Below, one piece after another: positions 1 through 8,257 of a stretch of 47,185 nucleotides of DNA (the first letter of the stretch is position 1; the number at the start of each line of letters is the position of its first letter). The stretch comes from Nitrospira sp. Its GTDB lineage: Bacteria > Nitrospirota > Thermodesulfovibrionia > Thermodesulfovibrionales > SM23-35. The notes under the pieces were generated by a model. The model searched no databases and was not told the origin of the DNA. It saw only the letters and a list, made by a program, of their open reading frames with translations. Location of the stretch: contig VGWX01000009.1 in the NCBI GenBank assembly GCA_016873615.1, positions 1 to 47,185 of the forward strand. Direction: 5' to 3'. Position numbers and translations under genes: made by a program.

Positions 1-110
1 CGAGTCGCTCCCGCACTCAGGCGGGTTCGCTGAGGAGAAGAGGTGACCCGACAAGCGGGAATGACATCCATGTAGCCTTACTTTTGCACTTATTAGTATA
101 AAGGAGAAGG
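1..110. repeat. Right end of a composite palindromic repeat
   Basis: Bases 1-66 match the reverse complement of about 5777-5842 almost base for base, including the stretch with CGAGTCGCTCCCGCACTCAG, and end in GGGAATGACA. Bases 75-105 then resemble 12900-12928, the right outer arm of the composite repeat described there (CCTTACTT...TTAGTA). The element is cut by the window edge and ends just before the asnS remnant. Confidence 0.75.
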
Positions 111-111
111 T

Positions 112-1013
112 ATGAGTACACCATGGGTTTATATAAGTTCGGCAGGACGATATTCCGGGCAAACAGTATGTATTAAAGGTTGGTTATACATTAAGCGCTC
201 TTCAGGTAAAATTCATTTTTATTTGCTACTCAGTATTATGATTTAGGAACAGCATATTTGGCGCAAACCGGGCAACTCTATCTGGAAGCAGCAATATTTT
301 CGCATGGATTGGTATATAATTTTGGCCCAACTTTTCGAGCTGAAAAATCTAAAACCCGCCGCCATCTTTCAGAGTTTCGGATGGTTGAGGCCGAAGAAGC
401 TTATTATAATAATGATGACAACATTGCACTGCAGGAACGCTTTGTTCAATATATTATCGGCCGCTGTCTGGAGGATTGCAGGGAAGATTTAAAAGTCTTA
501 GAGCGCGATACCGCCAAATTGGAACAGGTGGTTAACGCTCCGTTTGCCCGAACTACTTATGATGATGCTCTTAACATACTGCAAGGGATGGGAAATCCTA
601 TTCAGATGGGCGATGATATCGGTAAAGATGAGGAAACGTCCATTAGCCATCATTTCGGTAAGCCAGTATTTGCAATGAACTATGCCAAAAAGATCAAAGC
701 TTTTTATATGAAAGAAGATTCTCAAAATCCAGAACGAGTTAAATGCGCGGACTTAATTGCTTCCGAAGGTTATGGAGAGATAATAGGGGGTAGTCAACGT
801 GAAGATGATTATGATAAATTATTAGAGCGAATGCAGCAATTTAATATACCGATGGAGCCTTACCGTTGGCATGTGGATCTCCGTAAATACGGTTCAGTGC
901 CTCATTCAGGGTTTGGGTTAGGGATAGAACGGACTGTAAGCTGGATAGCAGGAATATCTCACGTAAGAGAGGCTATTTTATTCCCCAGAATGCTATATAG
1001 AATATATCCCTAA
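112..1013 (+). pseudogene. asnS: Broken asparaginyl-tRNA synthetase (asnS) with internal deletion
   Basis: An ATG at 112, preceded by AAGGAGAAGG, opens about 38 codons that resemble the N-terminal OB-fold anticodon-binding start of AsnRS ([19 protein letters not shown]). The frame closes at 244. From about 237, in another frame, the sequence resumes as the class II catalytic core: [10 protein letters not shown], motif 2 [29 protein letters not shown] and motif 3 GFGLGIER, with stop at 1011-1013. The rest of the OB fold and motif 1, roughly 140 residues of a usual protein of about 430, are missing, and the two parts are out of frame. The best reading is a decaying gene. A catalytic-core protein from TTG 258 (251 residues) is possible, because some archaeal AsnRS paralogues lacking the anticodon domain make asparagine, but those keep motif 1. 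It sits next to asnA. Confidence 0.75.
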
Positions 1014-1128
1014 TTATTGAAAGTGTATATTCTATTAATTCAAATAAATATATATTGCTTAAATGTCAGTGCCTTTACTCGCGGCACGGCTTAACACGGC
1101 ATAATATTCACAACCAAGGAGGTATATG

Positions 1129-2259
1129 ATGGCAGATAAGAAAATGGATTTGGCAGGGCCGGGTATCAGCACTTATGAAGAGGTGGATAAAATCCTCCCT
1201 CACAATTATGAGGCGTTGTTGGGTCCCAAAGAGAGGATGAAGGCACTTTTCAAGATTAAAAATTTTATTGAAGAGAACCTGTGCAAGGAACTCAACCTTT
1301 TTATGGTTCAGGTTCCGCTCATCGTAACCAAGGAGAGCGGTGTCAATGATTACCTTGACCGGGATGGTTCACGCACGCCCGTTGAATTTCCTTGTGGGCT
1401 CGGTCTTGAAAAAAGAATCGAGACTCAGGTGGTCCAGGCGGCCACAAAATGGAAACGGATGGCCTTGAAACAGTTCGGCTGTGAAGTGGGCGAAGGGATT
1501 TGTACAGATATGAGGGCAGTTAGAAAGGACTATTTCCTGGACCATGACCACAGCGCCTATGTTGATCAATGGGATTGGGAACGGGTTATCACTAAGAATA
1601 TGCGTAATCTGGATTTTTTGCGGGATGTCGTCGAGAGAATCTGGTCGGTTATCTATGAGGCAGGTCAGATGGTCAAGAAAGACTTCCCCGGACTCAATAC
1701 CGATAAATATCCGGATATACCAAAAAAGTTGGAATTTTATCACGCGGAGGAAATCCTGGAACGCTATCCGGACTTCACCCGCAAACAGCGAGAGACAAAA
1801 ATGGTACAGGAGGTGCATCCGGCAATATTTATCATAGGCATCGGCTATGTCTTGGAAGACGGATATCCCCATGAGATGCGAGCGGCGGATTATGATGACT
1901 GGATCACGCCAACTATTAAAAAGAAAGGAAGACAGTTTCATGGACTCAACGGCGATATCCTGGTCTGGAATCCGGTGACGAAGCGTCGTCATGAACTGAC
2001 ATCCATGGGTATCCGTGTGACTAAAGAGACCATGGTGCAGCAACTTAAAGAGGCCGTACAGGAACATTTTCTACAGTTGCCCTACCATCAGGCGATCCTC
2101 AATGATGAGATACCATTAAGTATTGGAGGCGGCATCGGTCAGTCACGTACATTCATGTATCTGTTAAGGACCGCTCACATTGGCGAGGTGAGCACCACGG
2201 TCTGGCCTGATGTCCTCAAGTCGATTTCTAAAAGAAAAAATATCCATGTATTGGAATAA
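1129..2259 (+). CDS. asnA: Aspartate--ammonia ligase (asparagine synthetase A)
   Basis: AsnA makes asparagine from aspartate, ammonia and ATP in the cytosol and has a class II aaRS-type fold. The match covers the whole protein: VQVPLIV, AATKWKRMALKQF, SAYVDQWDWERV, AADYDDWITP, LNGDILVWNPVTKRRHELTSMGIRV and the C-terminal GGGIGQSRTFMYLL with HIGEV. At 376 residues it is longer than the E. coli enzyme (330), mainly through an N-terminal extension and an insert before KKKGRQF. ATGs occur at 1126 and 1129. AAGGAGG at 1116-1122 is better spaced from 1129. It lies downstream of the broken asnS, a homologous fold, and 116 bp upstream of an AAA+ ATPase on the same strand. Confidence 0.93.
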   Translation: MADKKMDLAGPGISTYEEVDKILPHNYEALLGPKERMKALFKIKNFIEENLCKELNLFMVQVPLIVTKESGVNDYLDRDGSRTPVEFPCGLGLEKRIETQVVQAATKWKRMALKQFGCEVGEGICTDMRAVRKDYFLDHDHSAYVDQWDWERVITKNMRNLDFLRDVVERIWSVIYEAGQMVKKDFPGLNTDKYPDIPKKLEFYHAEEILERYPDFTRKQRETKMVQEVHPAIFIIGIGYVLEDGYPHEMRAADYDDWITPTIKKKGRQFHGLNGDILVWNPVTKRRHELTSMGIRVTKETMVQQLKEAVQEHFLQLPYHQAILNDEIPLSIGGGIGQSRTFMYLLRTAHIGEVSTTVWPDVLKSISKRKNIHVLE

Positions 2260-2375
2260 CTATTGAGAAAAATCAGACCTTAGTTTAATTCAGGTTCAAC
2301 TGCGTAGAAAGTTTCAGACGTAGAAGTCCGGCGCAGTAATCCTGACAGCCGTTAATGTGAGAAAGTAAGAGGTAA

Positions 2376-3461
2376 ATGATGAATATAAGCATTCCGGAAA
2401 CACCGTCACCAGAGGAATGTGCCGGCACTATCTTTGAAATTAGCGGCATAAAATTTGATCCTGAAATTGCCACTGACATTTGGGCAAAAATATTGCAGCA
2501 TAAATGGCTGATGTCTGAAAAACTCGGCCGCGATGTAGGATTGCGGACTGCATGCATCGATTTTCTCGAAAATATGGATCAAGCCCTTAAGGAATACTTG
2601 GACTACGAAAGACAGGATGTCCTGTCTGAGATGGGGGCTCAGATCATCAGCAGAGAAATATGGGACACCATATCGGATTCTCAGCCTCCAAAACAGATGG
2701 TTCAACGGAGAATTATCCTTCCCCTGACAGAAGAGAGCCTTTCAAAAAAGCATGGAGTAATTCCGCCGAAGACCATTATTTTTTTTGGACCTCCAGGCAC
2801 CGGCAAGACTCATTTTGTTAAAGCAATAGCAGGTGTCTTGTCATGGTGGTATATCGAAATTTTGCCCAGCATGCTCATGGTAGATGGTGTGGATAGAATT
2901 GGAGTTAATTTGCACAACATAATGGAAAAGGCGAGAACCCTGGAAAAAGCAGTTATCTTTATTGACGAGTTTGAAGAGATCGCAGCAAGTCGGGATATCG
3001 GATCAAGGGTTGACAAGTCCATTACCAATGAATTTCTCAAACAGGTTCCTCTGCTCAAAAATCAAGGGAACAAGGTATTGCTCGTGTGTGCCACCAACTT
3101 TATCCGTCAGCTGGATGCTGCGCTGCTTCGTCCGGGACGGTTCGATTGCATAATACCGGTTGGTGGTTTGGACGAAGATGGAAGGAGAACGATTCTGGAA
3201 CATTATTTGTCCAAGCTTCATACAGAAGACATTGATCTGAATCTAATTGTCAAGATGACATCCCGCTTTACGCCTGCGGATATTGAGTACCTCTTTCAGC
3301 AAGTTGCTCAATTCGCTTTTGAAGAGGAATATGCCAGCAGGCAAGATTACCGGGTAACCACAGATACTTTTATTCAAATATTGCCGAAAATTCGTCCATC
3401 TCTGACGGATGAAATTATTGAAGAATTTCAAAAGGACAGTATCACCTATTCCCGGACATAG
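2376..3461 (+). CDS. AAA+ ATPase with unusual N-terminal helical domain
   Basis: The protein has 361 residues. Residues about 1-120 are a helical N-terminal region. The ATPase core follows, with Walker A GPPGTGKTHF (about 138-147), Walker B AVIFIDEFEEIA, sensor 1 LLVCATN, and RPGRFD as the arginine-finger/second-region-of-homology segment. This is the FtsH/Cdc48/proteasomal-ATPase subgroup, but there is no membrane segment, zinc protease motif or second ATPase domain, so it probably works as a remodelling ATPase with an unknown partner. The N-terminal piece LQHKWLMSEKLGRDVG resembles, from memory, a segment at the C terminus of DUF4032 proteins. ATG occurs at 2376 and 2379, after AAGAGG. It lies 116 bp after asnA on the same strand, so a functional link is possible but unproven. 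Confidence 0.85.
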   Translation: MMNISIPETPSPEECAGTIFEISGIKFDPEIATDIWAKILQHKWLMSEKLGRDVGLRTACIDFLENMDQALKEYLDYERQDVLSEMGAQIISREIWDTISDSQPPKQMVQRRIILPLTEESLSKKHGVIPPKTIIFFGPPGTGKTHFVKAIAGVLSWWYIEILPSMLMVDGVDRIGVNLHNIMEKARTLEKAVIFIDEFEEIAASRDIGSRVDKSITNEFLKQVPLLKNQGNKVLLVCATNFIRQLDAALLRPGRFDCIIPVGGLDEDGRRTILEHYLSKLHTEDIDLNLIVKMTSRFTPADIEYLFQQVAQFAFEEEYASRQDYRVTTDTFIQILPKIRPSLTDEIIEEFQKDSITYSRT

Positions 3462-3545
3462 AGACATGCCGGAGAATACATGAATATGACAAACATATTT
3501 ACCCTTTTAAAAAATATTCCAGCAATATAAAAGGAAGGGTAGAAG

Positions 3546-3626
3546 ATGAACGATGTATTTAAAGACCTCGCTATTTCTATATTTTATCAAATAATATTGA
3601 CAATTCGGATTTCTCTATACTATTAA
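3546..3626 (+). CDS. Possible 26-residue hydrophobic microprotein
   Basis: A very short frame starts at ATG 3546, 6 nt after AAGGAAGGG, and reads MNDVFKDLAISIFYQ followed by a hydrophobic tail to a TAA at 3624-3626. It lies alone in the 210-bp AT-rich gap between the AAA+ gene and the converging flavoprotein gene. Only the Shine-Dalgarno and the hydrophobic composition support it, and chance is a good alternative. Confidence 0.2.
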   Translation: MNDVFKDLAISIFYQIILTIRISLYY

Positions 3627-3671
3627 AAAAATAAAGATTATAGATGTTATAAACAATCAGAGCTGCGGGTA

Positions 3672-4244
3672 TTAAACCTTTGCCAGTTTCTTCCCTGCCT
3701 CGTAAGCCTCCTTGAACGCTGCAGGATGCTTTAAGATGTCGCCTTTGGCATCTACTCCGGTATAGCCTAATGTCCTATGTTCCGGGACGCTGATAGTCCT
3801 GAAAAAAGCCTTTGCAGTTACTTCTGAACATTCTATGCCTATATTTTTTTTCATGCCGGCAACGAGAAGGAGCAGCCCCTTCCTTTTATGAGGGCCTTCA
3901 GGCATCGGTTTTTTAAGTAGGTATTTCTCGCACCAGAATGCCTGACATCTGTCAATCATAATTTTTGTTTGAGCGCTGAGGCTGAAAAAGAAGACGGGAG
4001 AGGCAAGGATGATCCTGTCAGCAGACCGTATTGCATCATAGATCTGAGACATATCATCATCATAGACACATCTGCCTGTTTCCTCACATCCCCCGCAGTT
4101 CTGGCATGGCATGATATTCATAAGGTTCAGATTGAAAACCTGTACAGTTATGCCTGAATCTTCGATTGCCCTTACTGTTTCTTTGAGCAGGAGTTCGGTA
4201 TTCCCTCCCTTGCTCGGGCTTCCAAGGAAAGCGATAACTTTCAT
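3672..4244 (-). CDS. Flavodoxin-fold iron-sulfur flavoprotein (NADPH-dependent FMN reductase family)
   Basis: This 190-residue protein starts with the flavodoxin-like FMN-binding motif AFLGSPSKGGNTE and carries the compact cysteine cluster CQNCGGCEETGRC at about residues 47-59. This is the pattern of archaeal and anaerobic iron-sulfur flavoproteins (Isf-like), in which the cysteines hold a [4Fe-4S] cluster that passes electrons to FMN. ASPVFFFSLSAQTKIMIDR is the family's second conserved segment. The ATG directly follows the stop of the octaheme cytochrome gene (TGA-ATG), so the two are probably translationally coupled. It is the last gene of the minus-strand redox-stress set. The likely role is a reductase or electron carrier in O2/peroxide detoxification. 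The exact substrate cannot be read from sequence. Confidence 0.85.
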   Translation of the reverse strand: MKVIAFLGSPSKGGNTELLLKETVRAIEDSGITVQVFNLNLMNIMPCQNCGGCEETGRCVYDDDMSQIYDAIRSADRIILASPVFFFSLSAQTKIMIDRCQAFWCEKYLLKKPMPEGPHKRKGLLLLVAGMKKNIGIECSEVTAKAFFRTISVPEHRTLGYTGVDAKGDILKHPAAFKEAYEAGKKLAKV

Positions 4245-5762
4245 TCAGTCCCTGTCCTTTTTTAATTTTTTGAGTTCTGTCCATTCCTTCATATTCTGAA
4301 GGTTTTCATTAAGATGCCACCAGCCGTTTTTGAATGATGTGTAATCAGGGGCACCGGTCATGGCAGAGGAATAACGGATTGAATTGGCATAGAAGAGCCA
4401 CTGTTTTATCCACAACTGTTCAATCGATTCATCAAAAGGATTTGTCTTGTCTGCGATCCCATTCCCCCATGCATCAGATAAAAGTTTTGTAGCTGCAAGG
4501 GTCATCGCATCCGTTTCCTTCAATGTGTTGCCGAGTTTTGCAAAATGACCATTTATCCAGCTTGTGCTGTGGCAGCTGCTGCAGACCCTGCTCATGATCT
4601 GCAGCCTGTTTTCCTGCTCAGATTGATCAATCAGATACTCTGATGCAGGTTCGCCGGTAAATGCAACGGGCAAGGGCAATCCATCCCTGTTCCTGATAAT
4701 GGTTGTATCCCCTGATTTTGGCTGGGAATGGCTGTATATCAACCCGAAAAGCCTTACCCATAGCCTTGAACCAAAGTTGTGAGTTCTTTCTGCAATTACA
4801 ATATTATCAGGTGAAACAACCAGGCTGTTATGGCATGTGGCACACGTTGGAGCCTTGAAATCTTCTCCTGCCTTCCATGGCACGTTCGTGAAATTCCAGC
4901 TGCTGTTTTTAGACAAATAGATATTCCCGTGTTTGCTTTCCTCATACACACTCCATGCAGGCACATCAGGTTCATGGTGACATTGGCTGCAGGTATAAGG
5001 CTTTCTTGCAACCTCTATTAAAAAGCCATGCCGTGGATGGCAGGCTGTACAGGCTCCGGTACTCCCGTCAGGATTTACCCTTCCAACACCCTGGTTTGGC
5101 CAATTTGTAAGATCCGGGATATCAATGTTGCCGAGCTTTGTGTCTATGCTTTTCATACCGGTTGCCTTAACTATCGTGCCGTGACATCCGAGGCAGGTTT
5201 CGTGCAGGGTCATTTCTGTGGGGGAATCTGATGCTAACCCTTTTTCTGTAACCTGCTTAACACCTGTAATTGTTTTTACCAATGTGTTATAAACAGGATT
5301 TTCCATAAGGTTTTTGTATGCGTATGATTTCTTGCTTCCGTTAAACTGGCTGAATTCAACAGGGTGGCAGGTCTTGCAGTCCTGCGGGGTAACAATCACG
5401 TTTATTGTCTGCCCCATGTGAGGAAAGCTGTCTTTATGGCTGCCGGTATTAAGGCTGTGACATTCATAACAGCCAACCGCAATTCCCTGCAAACCCTGTG
5501 GAATCTCTTCTGCAGAGATCCTTTTCTCCAAAGTAGATTTTTTCATGGCCTCTGAAGGGTTCGTCTTCGCGTGTCTGCTTGATAACCAGTCTTTGACTAT
5601 CCCTGGTGTATAAAGATGATGACAGCCTATGCAAGTCTGTGTCTGAGGACTCAATGAGACCTGATTCATGATCTCTTCTTTAACTTCAGCAGAGGATATT
5701 CCATGAAAATAAAATAAAGACAAGGTTACAAAAATAAATAAAATGTATTTAAAGAGGTTCAT
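4245..5762 (-). CDS. Octaheme c-type cytochrome, hydroxylamine oxidoreductase (HAO)-like
   Basis: From ATG 5762 (AAGGAG at 5770-5775) the protein has 505 residues. A signal peptide covers about residues 1-25 (KYILFIFVTLSLFYF, then GISSA). Eight CxxCH heme sites start at residues 44, 98, 129, 190, 238, 258, 307 and 394. The order and spacing, ETCLGCHGT for heme 4, the pair CTACHPRHGF / CSQCHHEPD, YEESKHGNIY and the C-terminal CSSCHSTSWINGHF all fit the octaheme HAO/hydroxylamine-reductase family. It should be periplasmic and act on hydroxylamine, nitrite or NO. Whether it oxidises or reduces depends on the heme-crosslinking tyrosine, which needs an alignment. A frame open upstream to 5882 runs through a repeat and is not the start. 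Downstream is a flavoprotein gene; upstream, past the repeat, is rubrerythrin. Confidence 0.88.
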   Translation of the reverse strand: MNLFKYILFIFVTLSLFYFHGISSAEVKEEIMNQVSLSPQTQTCIGCHHLYTPGIVKDWLSSRHAKTNPSEAMKKSTLEKRISAEEIPQGLQGIAVGCYECHSLNTGSHKDSFPHMGQTINVIVTPQDCKTCHPVEFSQFNGSKKSYAYKNLMENPVYNTLVKTITGVKQVTEKGLASDSPTEMTLHETCLGCHGTIVKATGMKSIDTKLGNIDIPDLTNWPNQGVGRVNPDGSTGACTACHPRHGFLIEVARKPYTCSQCHHEPDVPAWSVYEESKHGNIYLSKNSSWNFTNVPWKAGEDFKAPTCATCHNSLVVSPDNIVIAERTHNFGSRLWVRLFGLIYSHSQPKSGDTTIIRNRDGLPLPVAFTGEPASEYLIDQSEQENRLQIMSRVCSSCHSTSWINGHFAKLGNTLKETDAMTLAATKLLSDAWGNGIADKTNPFDESIEQLWIKQWLFYANSIRYSSAMTGAPDYTSFKNGWWHLNENLQNMKEWTELKKLKKDRD

Positions 5763-5775
5763 AAATAGCTCCTTT

Positions 5776-5920
5776 TTGTCATTCCGACTTGTTCGGTCGC
5801 CTCTTCTCCTCAGCGAACCCGCCTGAGTGCGGGAGCGACTCGCCGAGGAGAGAATCCTTCTTGCTGCACTTTCTTCAAACATTCTATTGAAGAAGGATTC
5901 TGGACAAGCCAGAATGACAA
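5776..5920. repeat. TTGTCATTC...GAATGACAA palindromic repeat (long copy)
   Basis: The element has exact 9-bp terminal inverted repeats, TTGTCATTC at 5776 and GAATGACAA ending at 5920. Its left half (5777-5842) is the inverted match of window bases 1-66. The right half contains GGATTCTGGACAAGCCAGAATGACA, also seen at 18700-18724. It separates the rubrerythrin gene from the cytochrome gene and puts a strong fold-back in any shared transcript. Confidence 0.85.
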
Positions 5921-5955
5921 GATTGAAGAAATATTTCAGTATTATAAAAAATTAT

Positions 5956-6450
5956 TTACTCAACCTTCTTAAACATCTTTTTCAATGCCCCGCAAATCGG
6001 GCATTTGTCAGGCGGTTCTCCCTCAACAGTGTTCCCGCAGACCTGGCAGACATGGTAATCAACCTCTTCATTTTTGCCAAGCTGATCAAAGGCCTTCTTG
6101 TAAAGACCGGCATGTATTTTCTCAACCTCATTGGCAAAGTTGAAACTCCTTAAGGCGCCTTTATCTCCCTCAGCTTCAGCGTCGGCAATCATCTGTGGAT
6201 ACATGCTCTGAAACTCATGCGTCTCTCCGCCTATTGCCTCGGTGAGGTTTTCTTTTGTGCTTTTAATGCCGTCCATCTCCTTCAGATGGTTCAGGGCATG
6301 AACAGTTTCTGCCTCTGCAGCTGCCCTGAAAAGTTTTGCAACCTGTTTGTATCCTTCCGCATCAGCCTTTTTTGCAAAAGCGAGATATTTTCTGTTTGCC
6401 TGTGACTCTCCTGCAAAAGCCTCCTGAAGATTTCTATCTGTCTTTGACAT
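5956..6450 (-). CDS. rbr: Rubrerythrin
   Basis: This 164-residue cytosolic protein reduces hydrogen peroxide with electrons from rubredoxin-type carriers. Residues about 1-130 form the ferritin-like diiron domain, with iron-ligand helices FAGESQANRKY, EAETVHALNHL and EVEKIHAGLY. Residues about 132-160 form the rubredoxin domain, with CQVCG and CPICG pairs holding one iron. The domain order and length are typical. The start codon follows a GGAGG-type site (AAGGAGGG). It lies 40 bp downstream of fprA on the same strand, and both belong to the PerR-headed set. Confidence 0.96.
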   Translation of the reverse strand: MSKTDRNLQEAFAGESQANRKYLAFAKKADAEGYKQVAKLFRAAAEAETVHALNHLKEMDGIKSTKENLTEAIGGETHEFQSMYPQMIADAEAEGDKGALRSFNFANEVEKIHAGLYKKAFDQLGKNEEVDYHVCQVCGNTVEGEPPDKCPICGALKKMFKKVE

Positions 6451-6490
6451 ATTCCCTCCTTAACTTATAAAAATATCTTTCCCCTATTGT

Positions 6491-7708
6491 TTATTCAAAC
6501 TGAGCATGATATGCCTTAACCTTTTTTGCAAACTCTCTGCCGAATTCATAGCATTTAATTTCATCCTCTGCAGATGGCCTGTAGAGGGACTGTATTCCAG
6601 GCTCCATTAATTCAAGACCAATTATTTTGAATTCCTCATACATATCCCTGACAGCGCCGCCGCCCCACCCATAACTGCCAAAGGCTCCGATAATACGGTT
6701 CCTGGGCTTCAGTCCCTTCAGGTACACGAGAAAATCCGCAACAGTCGGAAACATTGAATTATTCAGGGTAGGAGAACCGATAAGGCACCCCCGTGACTTC
6801 CAGAATTCTTTTATAGCTGTACTGTTGGGATTCACCCTCAGCTTTATCACCTTTACATCAACACCCTCATCATGTATCCCCTGCATGATTGGCACTATCA
6901 TAAGTTCAGTGCTGTGCCACATGGTATCATAGATGATTGCAACTCTTAAATCCGCTTTGCCGTTTGCCATATCGAGATACATGTTAATGATTTTTGAAGG
7001 GTCTTTCCTCCATATAATCCCGTGGTCAGGAGCTATCATGTCTATTTCAAGCCCAAGCTTCTGGATTTCAGCGACCTTGCTCTTAATCAATGTACCGAAC
7101 GGCATCAGTATATTTGCATAATAGTCCTTAATAGCATCATCGAGTTCAGATACCGAATGGCAGGTAATAAACTCGTCGTCAAACCGTGCAGAGGACGCAA
7201 AATGCTGGCCAAAACCATCCTGGCTGATAAGAAGTTTATCTTCTTTAACGTATGTCATCATCGAATCCGGCCAGTGAAGCATCGGCGTTTCAAGAAAGAG
7301 CAGGGTTCTTTTGCCGATATTCAGGGTATCTCCGGTCTTGACCATGTTTATATTCCAGTTTGATATATCAAAGAACCTTGCCAATCCTTTCTTGCCTTTT
7401 TCAGTAATGTAAATGGCAGCATCAGGCGTAAGCACCATAATATCGGCAAGGCTTGTCACATGATCGTTTTCGATATGATTGATCACGATATTTTTTATCT
7501 TTGAAGGGTCGACAAGACTCTTAATACTATCAATAGTGGTTTTTGAAAATTCATGTTTGACAGTATCAAAAAGGGTGACCTGTTTGTCTATTGCAAGATA
7601 ATTATTATAGGTTGTGCCATTAGGCGTTATATAACCATGAAAATCACGTATCGCCCAGTCGATTGCGCCTACCCAGAAAATGTCGGGCTTTATTTCAATA
7701 GCTTTCAT
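6491..7708 (-). CDS. fprA: Flavodiiron protein (A-type flavoprotein), O2/NO reductase
   Basis: The protein has 405 residues: an N-terminal metallo-beta-lactamase-like diiron domain (about 1-250) and a C-terminal flavodoxin domain for FMN (about 255-400, AIIYDTMWHSTELM). The diiron ligand set is complete: H78, E80, D82 (NHIENDH), H145 (MLHWPDSM), D164 (SQDGFG) and H229 (APDHG), at family spacing. Such enzymes reduce O2 to water or NO to N2O with electrons from rubredoxin. The gene sits between a rubredoxin-domain protein and rubrerythrin, so it very probably receives electrons from the neighbouring rubredoxin. O2 versus NO preference cannot be read from the sequence. The HAO-like cytochrome nearby makes NO a reasonable candidate. 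Confidence 0.96.
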   Translation of the reverse strand: MKAIEIKPDIFWVGAIDWAIRDFHGYITPNGTTYNNYLAIDKQVTLFDTVKHEFSKTTIDSIKSLVDPSKIKNIVINHIENDHVTSLADIMVLTPDAAIYITEKGKKGLARFFDISNWNINMVKTGDTLNIGKRTLLFLETPMLHWPDSMMTYVKEDKLLISQDGFGQHFASSARFDDEFITCHSVSELDDAIKDYYANILMPFGTLIKSKVAEIQKLGLEIDMIAPDHGIIWRKDPSKIINMYLDMANGKADLRVAIIYDTMWHSTELMIVPIMQGIHDEGVDVKVIKLRVNPNSTAIKEFWKSRGCLIGSPTLNNSMFPTVADFLVYLKGLKPRNRIIGAFGSYGWGGGAVRDMYEEFKIIGLELMEPGIQSLYRPSAEDEIKCYEFGREFAKKVKAYHAQFE

Positions 7709-7775
7709 GTTTTGAAACTCCTTTCAGCATGAGACTCTTTTGTATTCTTATACAATTCTATACGATAATTATCTC

Positions 7776-8255
7776 TTATGCCACTTTTTCAAAAATACCC
7801 TTTTCTGCCTTACATACAGGGCATTTCCAGTCTTCCGGCAGGTCTGCAAATTTTACGTTTTCTTTTTGATCCTTGTAGAGCCATTTGCACATCGTACATC
7901 TCCACATACTGAAATCTTCCCTCTCACCTTCTTTTTTTGCCACCTCCCAGCCTTTTCCGATCCATTCTTCAAGGCTTGGTGGATAATAACCAGAGAACAA
8001 TTTCTTGTCCCGTGCATCTTCCATGCTCACTTCAACTGTGAAATCGCCTTTTTTTACTGTATACCCCCAGTTGAATGTGTCCTGGGTATCAGGACCGGTG
8101 GCTTTCGCAGTGAAGACAAATCTGTTCCCGCTCTGCTTTATCATTGACCAGCTATAGCAGCATGCAATTATTGATGTGCAACCGCATTTCCCCCTCTTCA
8201 GATCAAGACCGTCAACTCTGAATCCTCCTGGTATTTTTTCGACTGTTATGCTCAT
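7776..8255 (-). CDS. Rubredoxin-like protein with a Cys-containing N-terminal domain
   Basis: From ATG 8255 (GGAGGGGG just upstream) the protein has 159 residues. The C terminus (about 117-155) is a rubredoxin-type iron site, C120-x2-C123 and C145-x2-C148. The inter-pair spacing of 21 is shorter than in classical rubredoxin but seen in short forms. The first about 110 residues are a domain I do not recognise. It has four cysteines (C24, C26, C32, C33; CGCTS then ACC) and aromatic positions such as FSGYYPPSLEEW. It starts 2 nt after the perR stop and precedes fprA, so it is probably the electron donor for the flavodiiron protein and rubrerythrin. An in-frame ATG at 8285 lies inside perR and is less likely. 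Confidence 0.82.
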   Translation of the reverse strand: MSITVEKIPGGFRVDGLDLKRGKCGCTSIIACCYSWSMIKQSGNRFVFTAKATGPDTQDTFNWGYTVKKGDFTVEVSMEDARDKKLFSGYYPPSLEEWIGKGWEVAKKEGEREDFSMWRCTMCKWLYKDQKENVKFADLPEDWKCPVCKAEKGIFEKVA

Positions 8256-8257
8256 AA

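Noticed and set aside
1060-1110. GTGCC...GGCAC inverted repeat upstream of asnA as a terminator
   Set aside because: Five-base arms with a 9-nt loop and no U-tract; too weak to call.
1369-2067. Long open frame antisense to asnA
   Set aside because: It lies wholly inside a well-supported gene, has no ribosome binding site and no family resemblance. The same holds for other antisense frames inside rnr, radA, thiC and hom.
5763-5882. N-terminal extension of the octaheme cytochrome by 40 residues
   Set aside because: The extension is translated from the palindromic repeat at 5776-5920 and is not a signal peptide; ATG 5762 has AAGGAG and a proper signal peptide.
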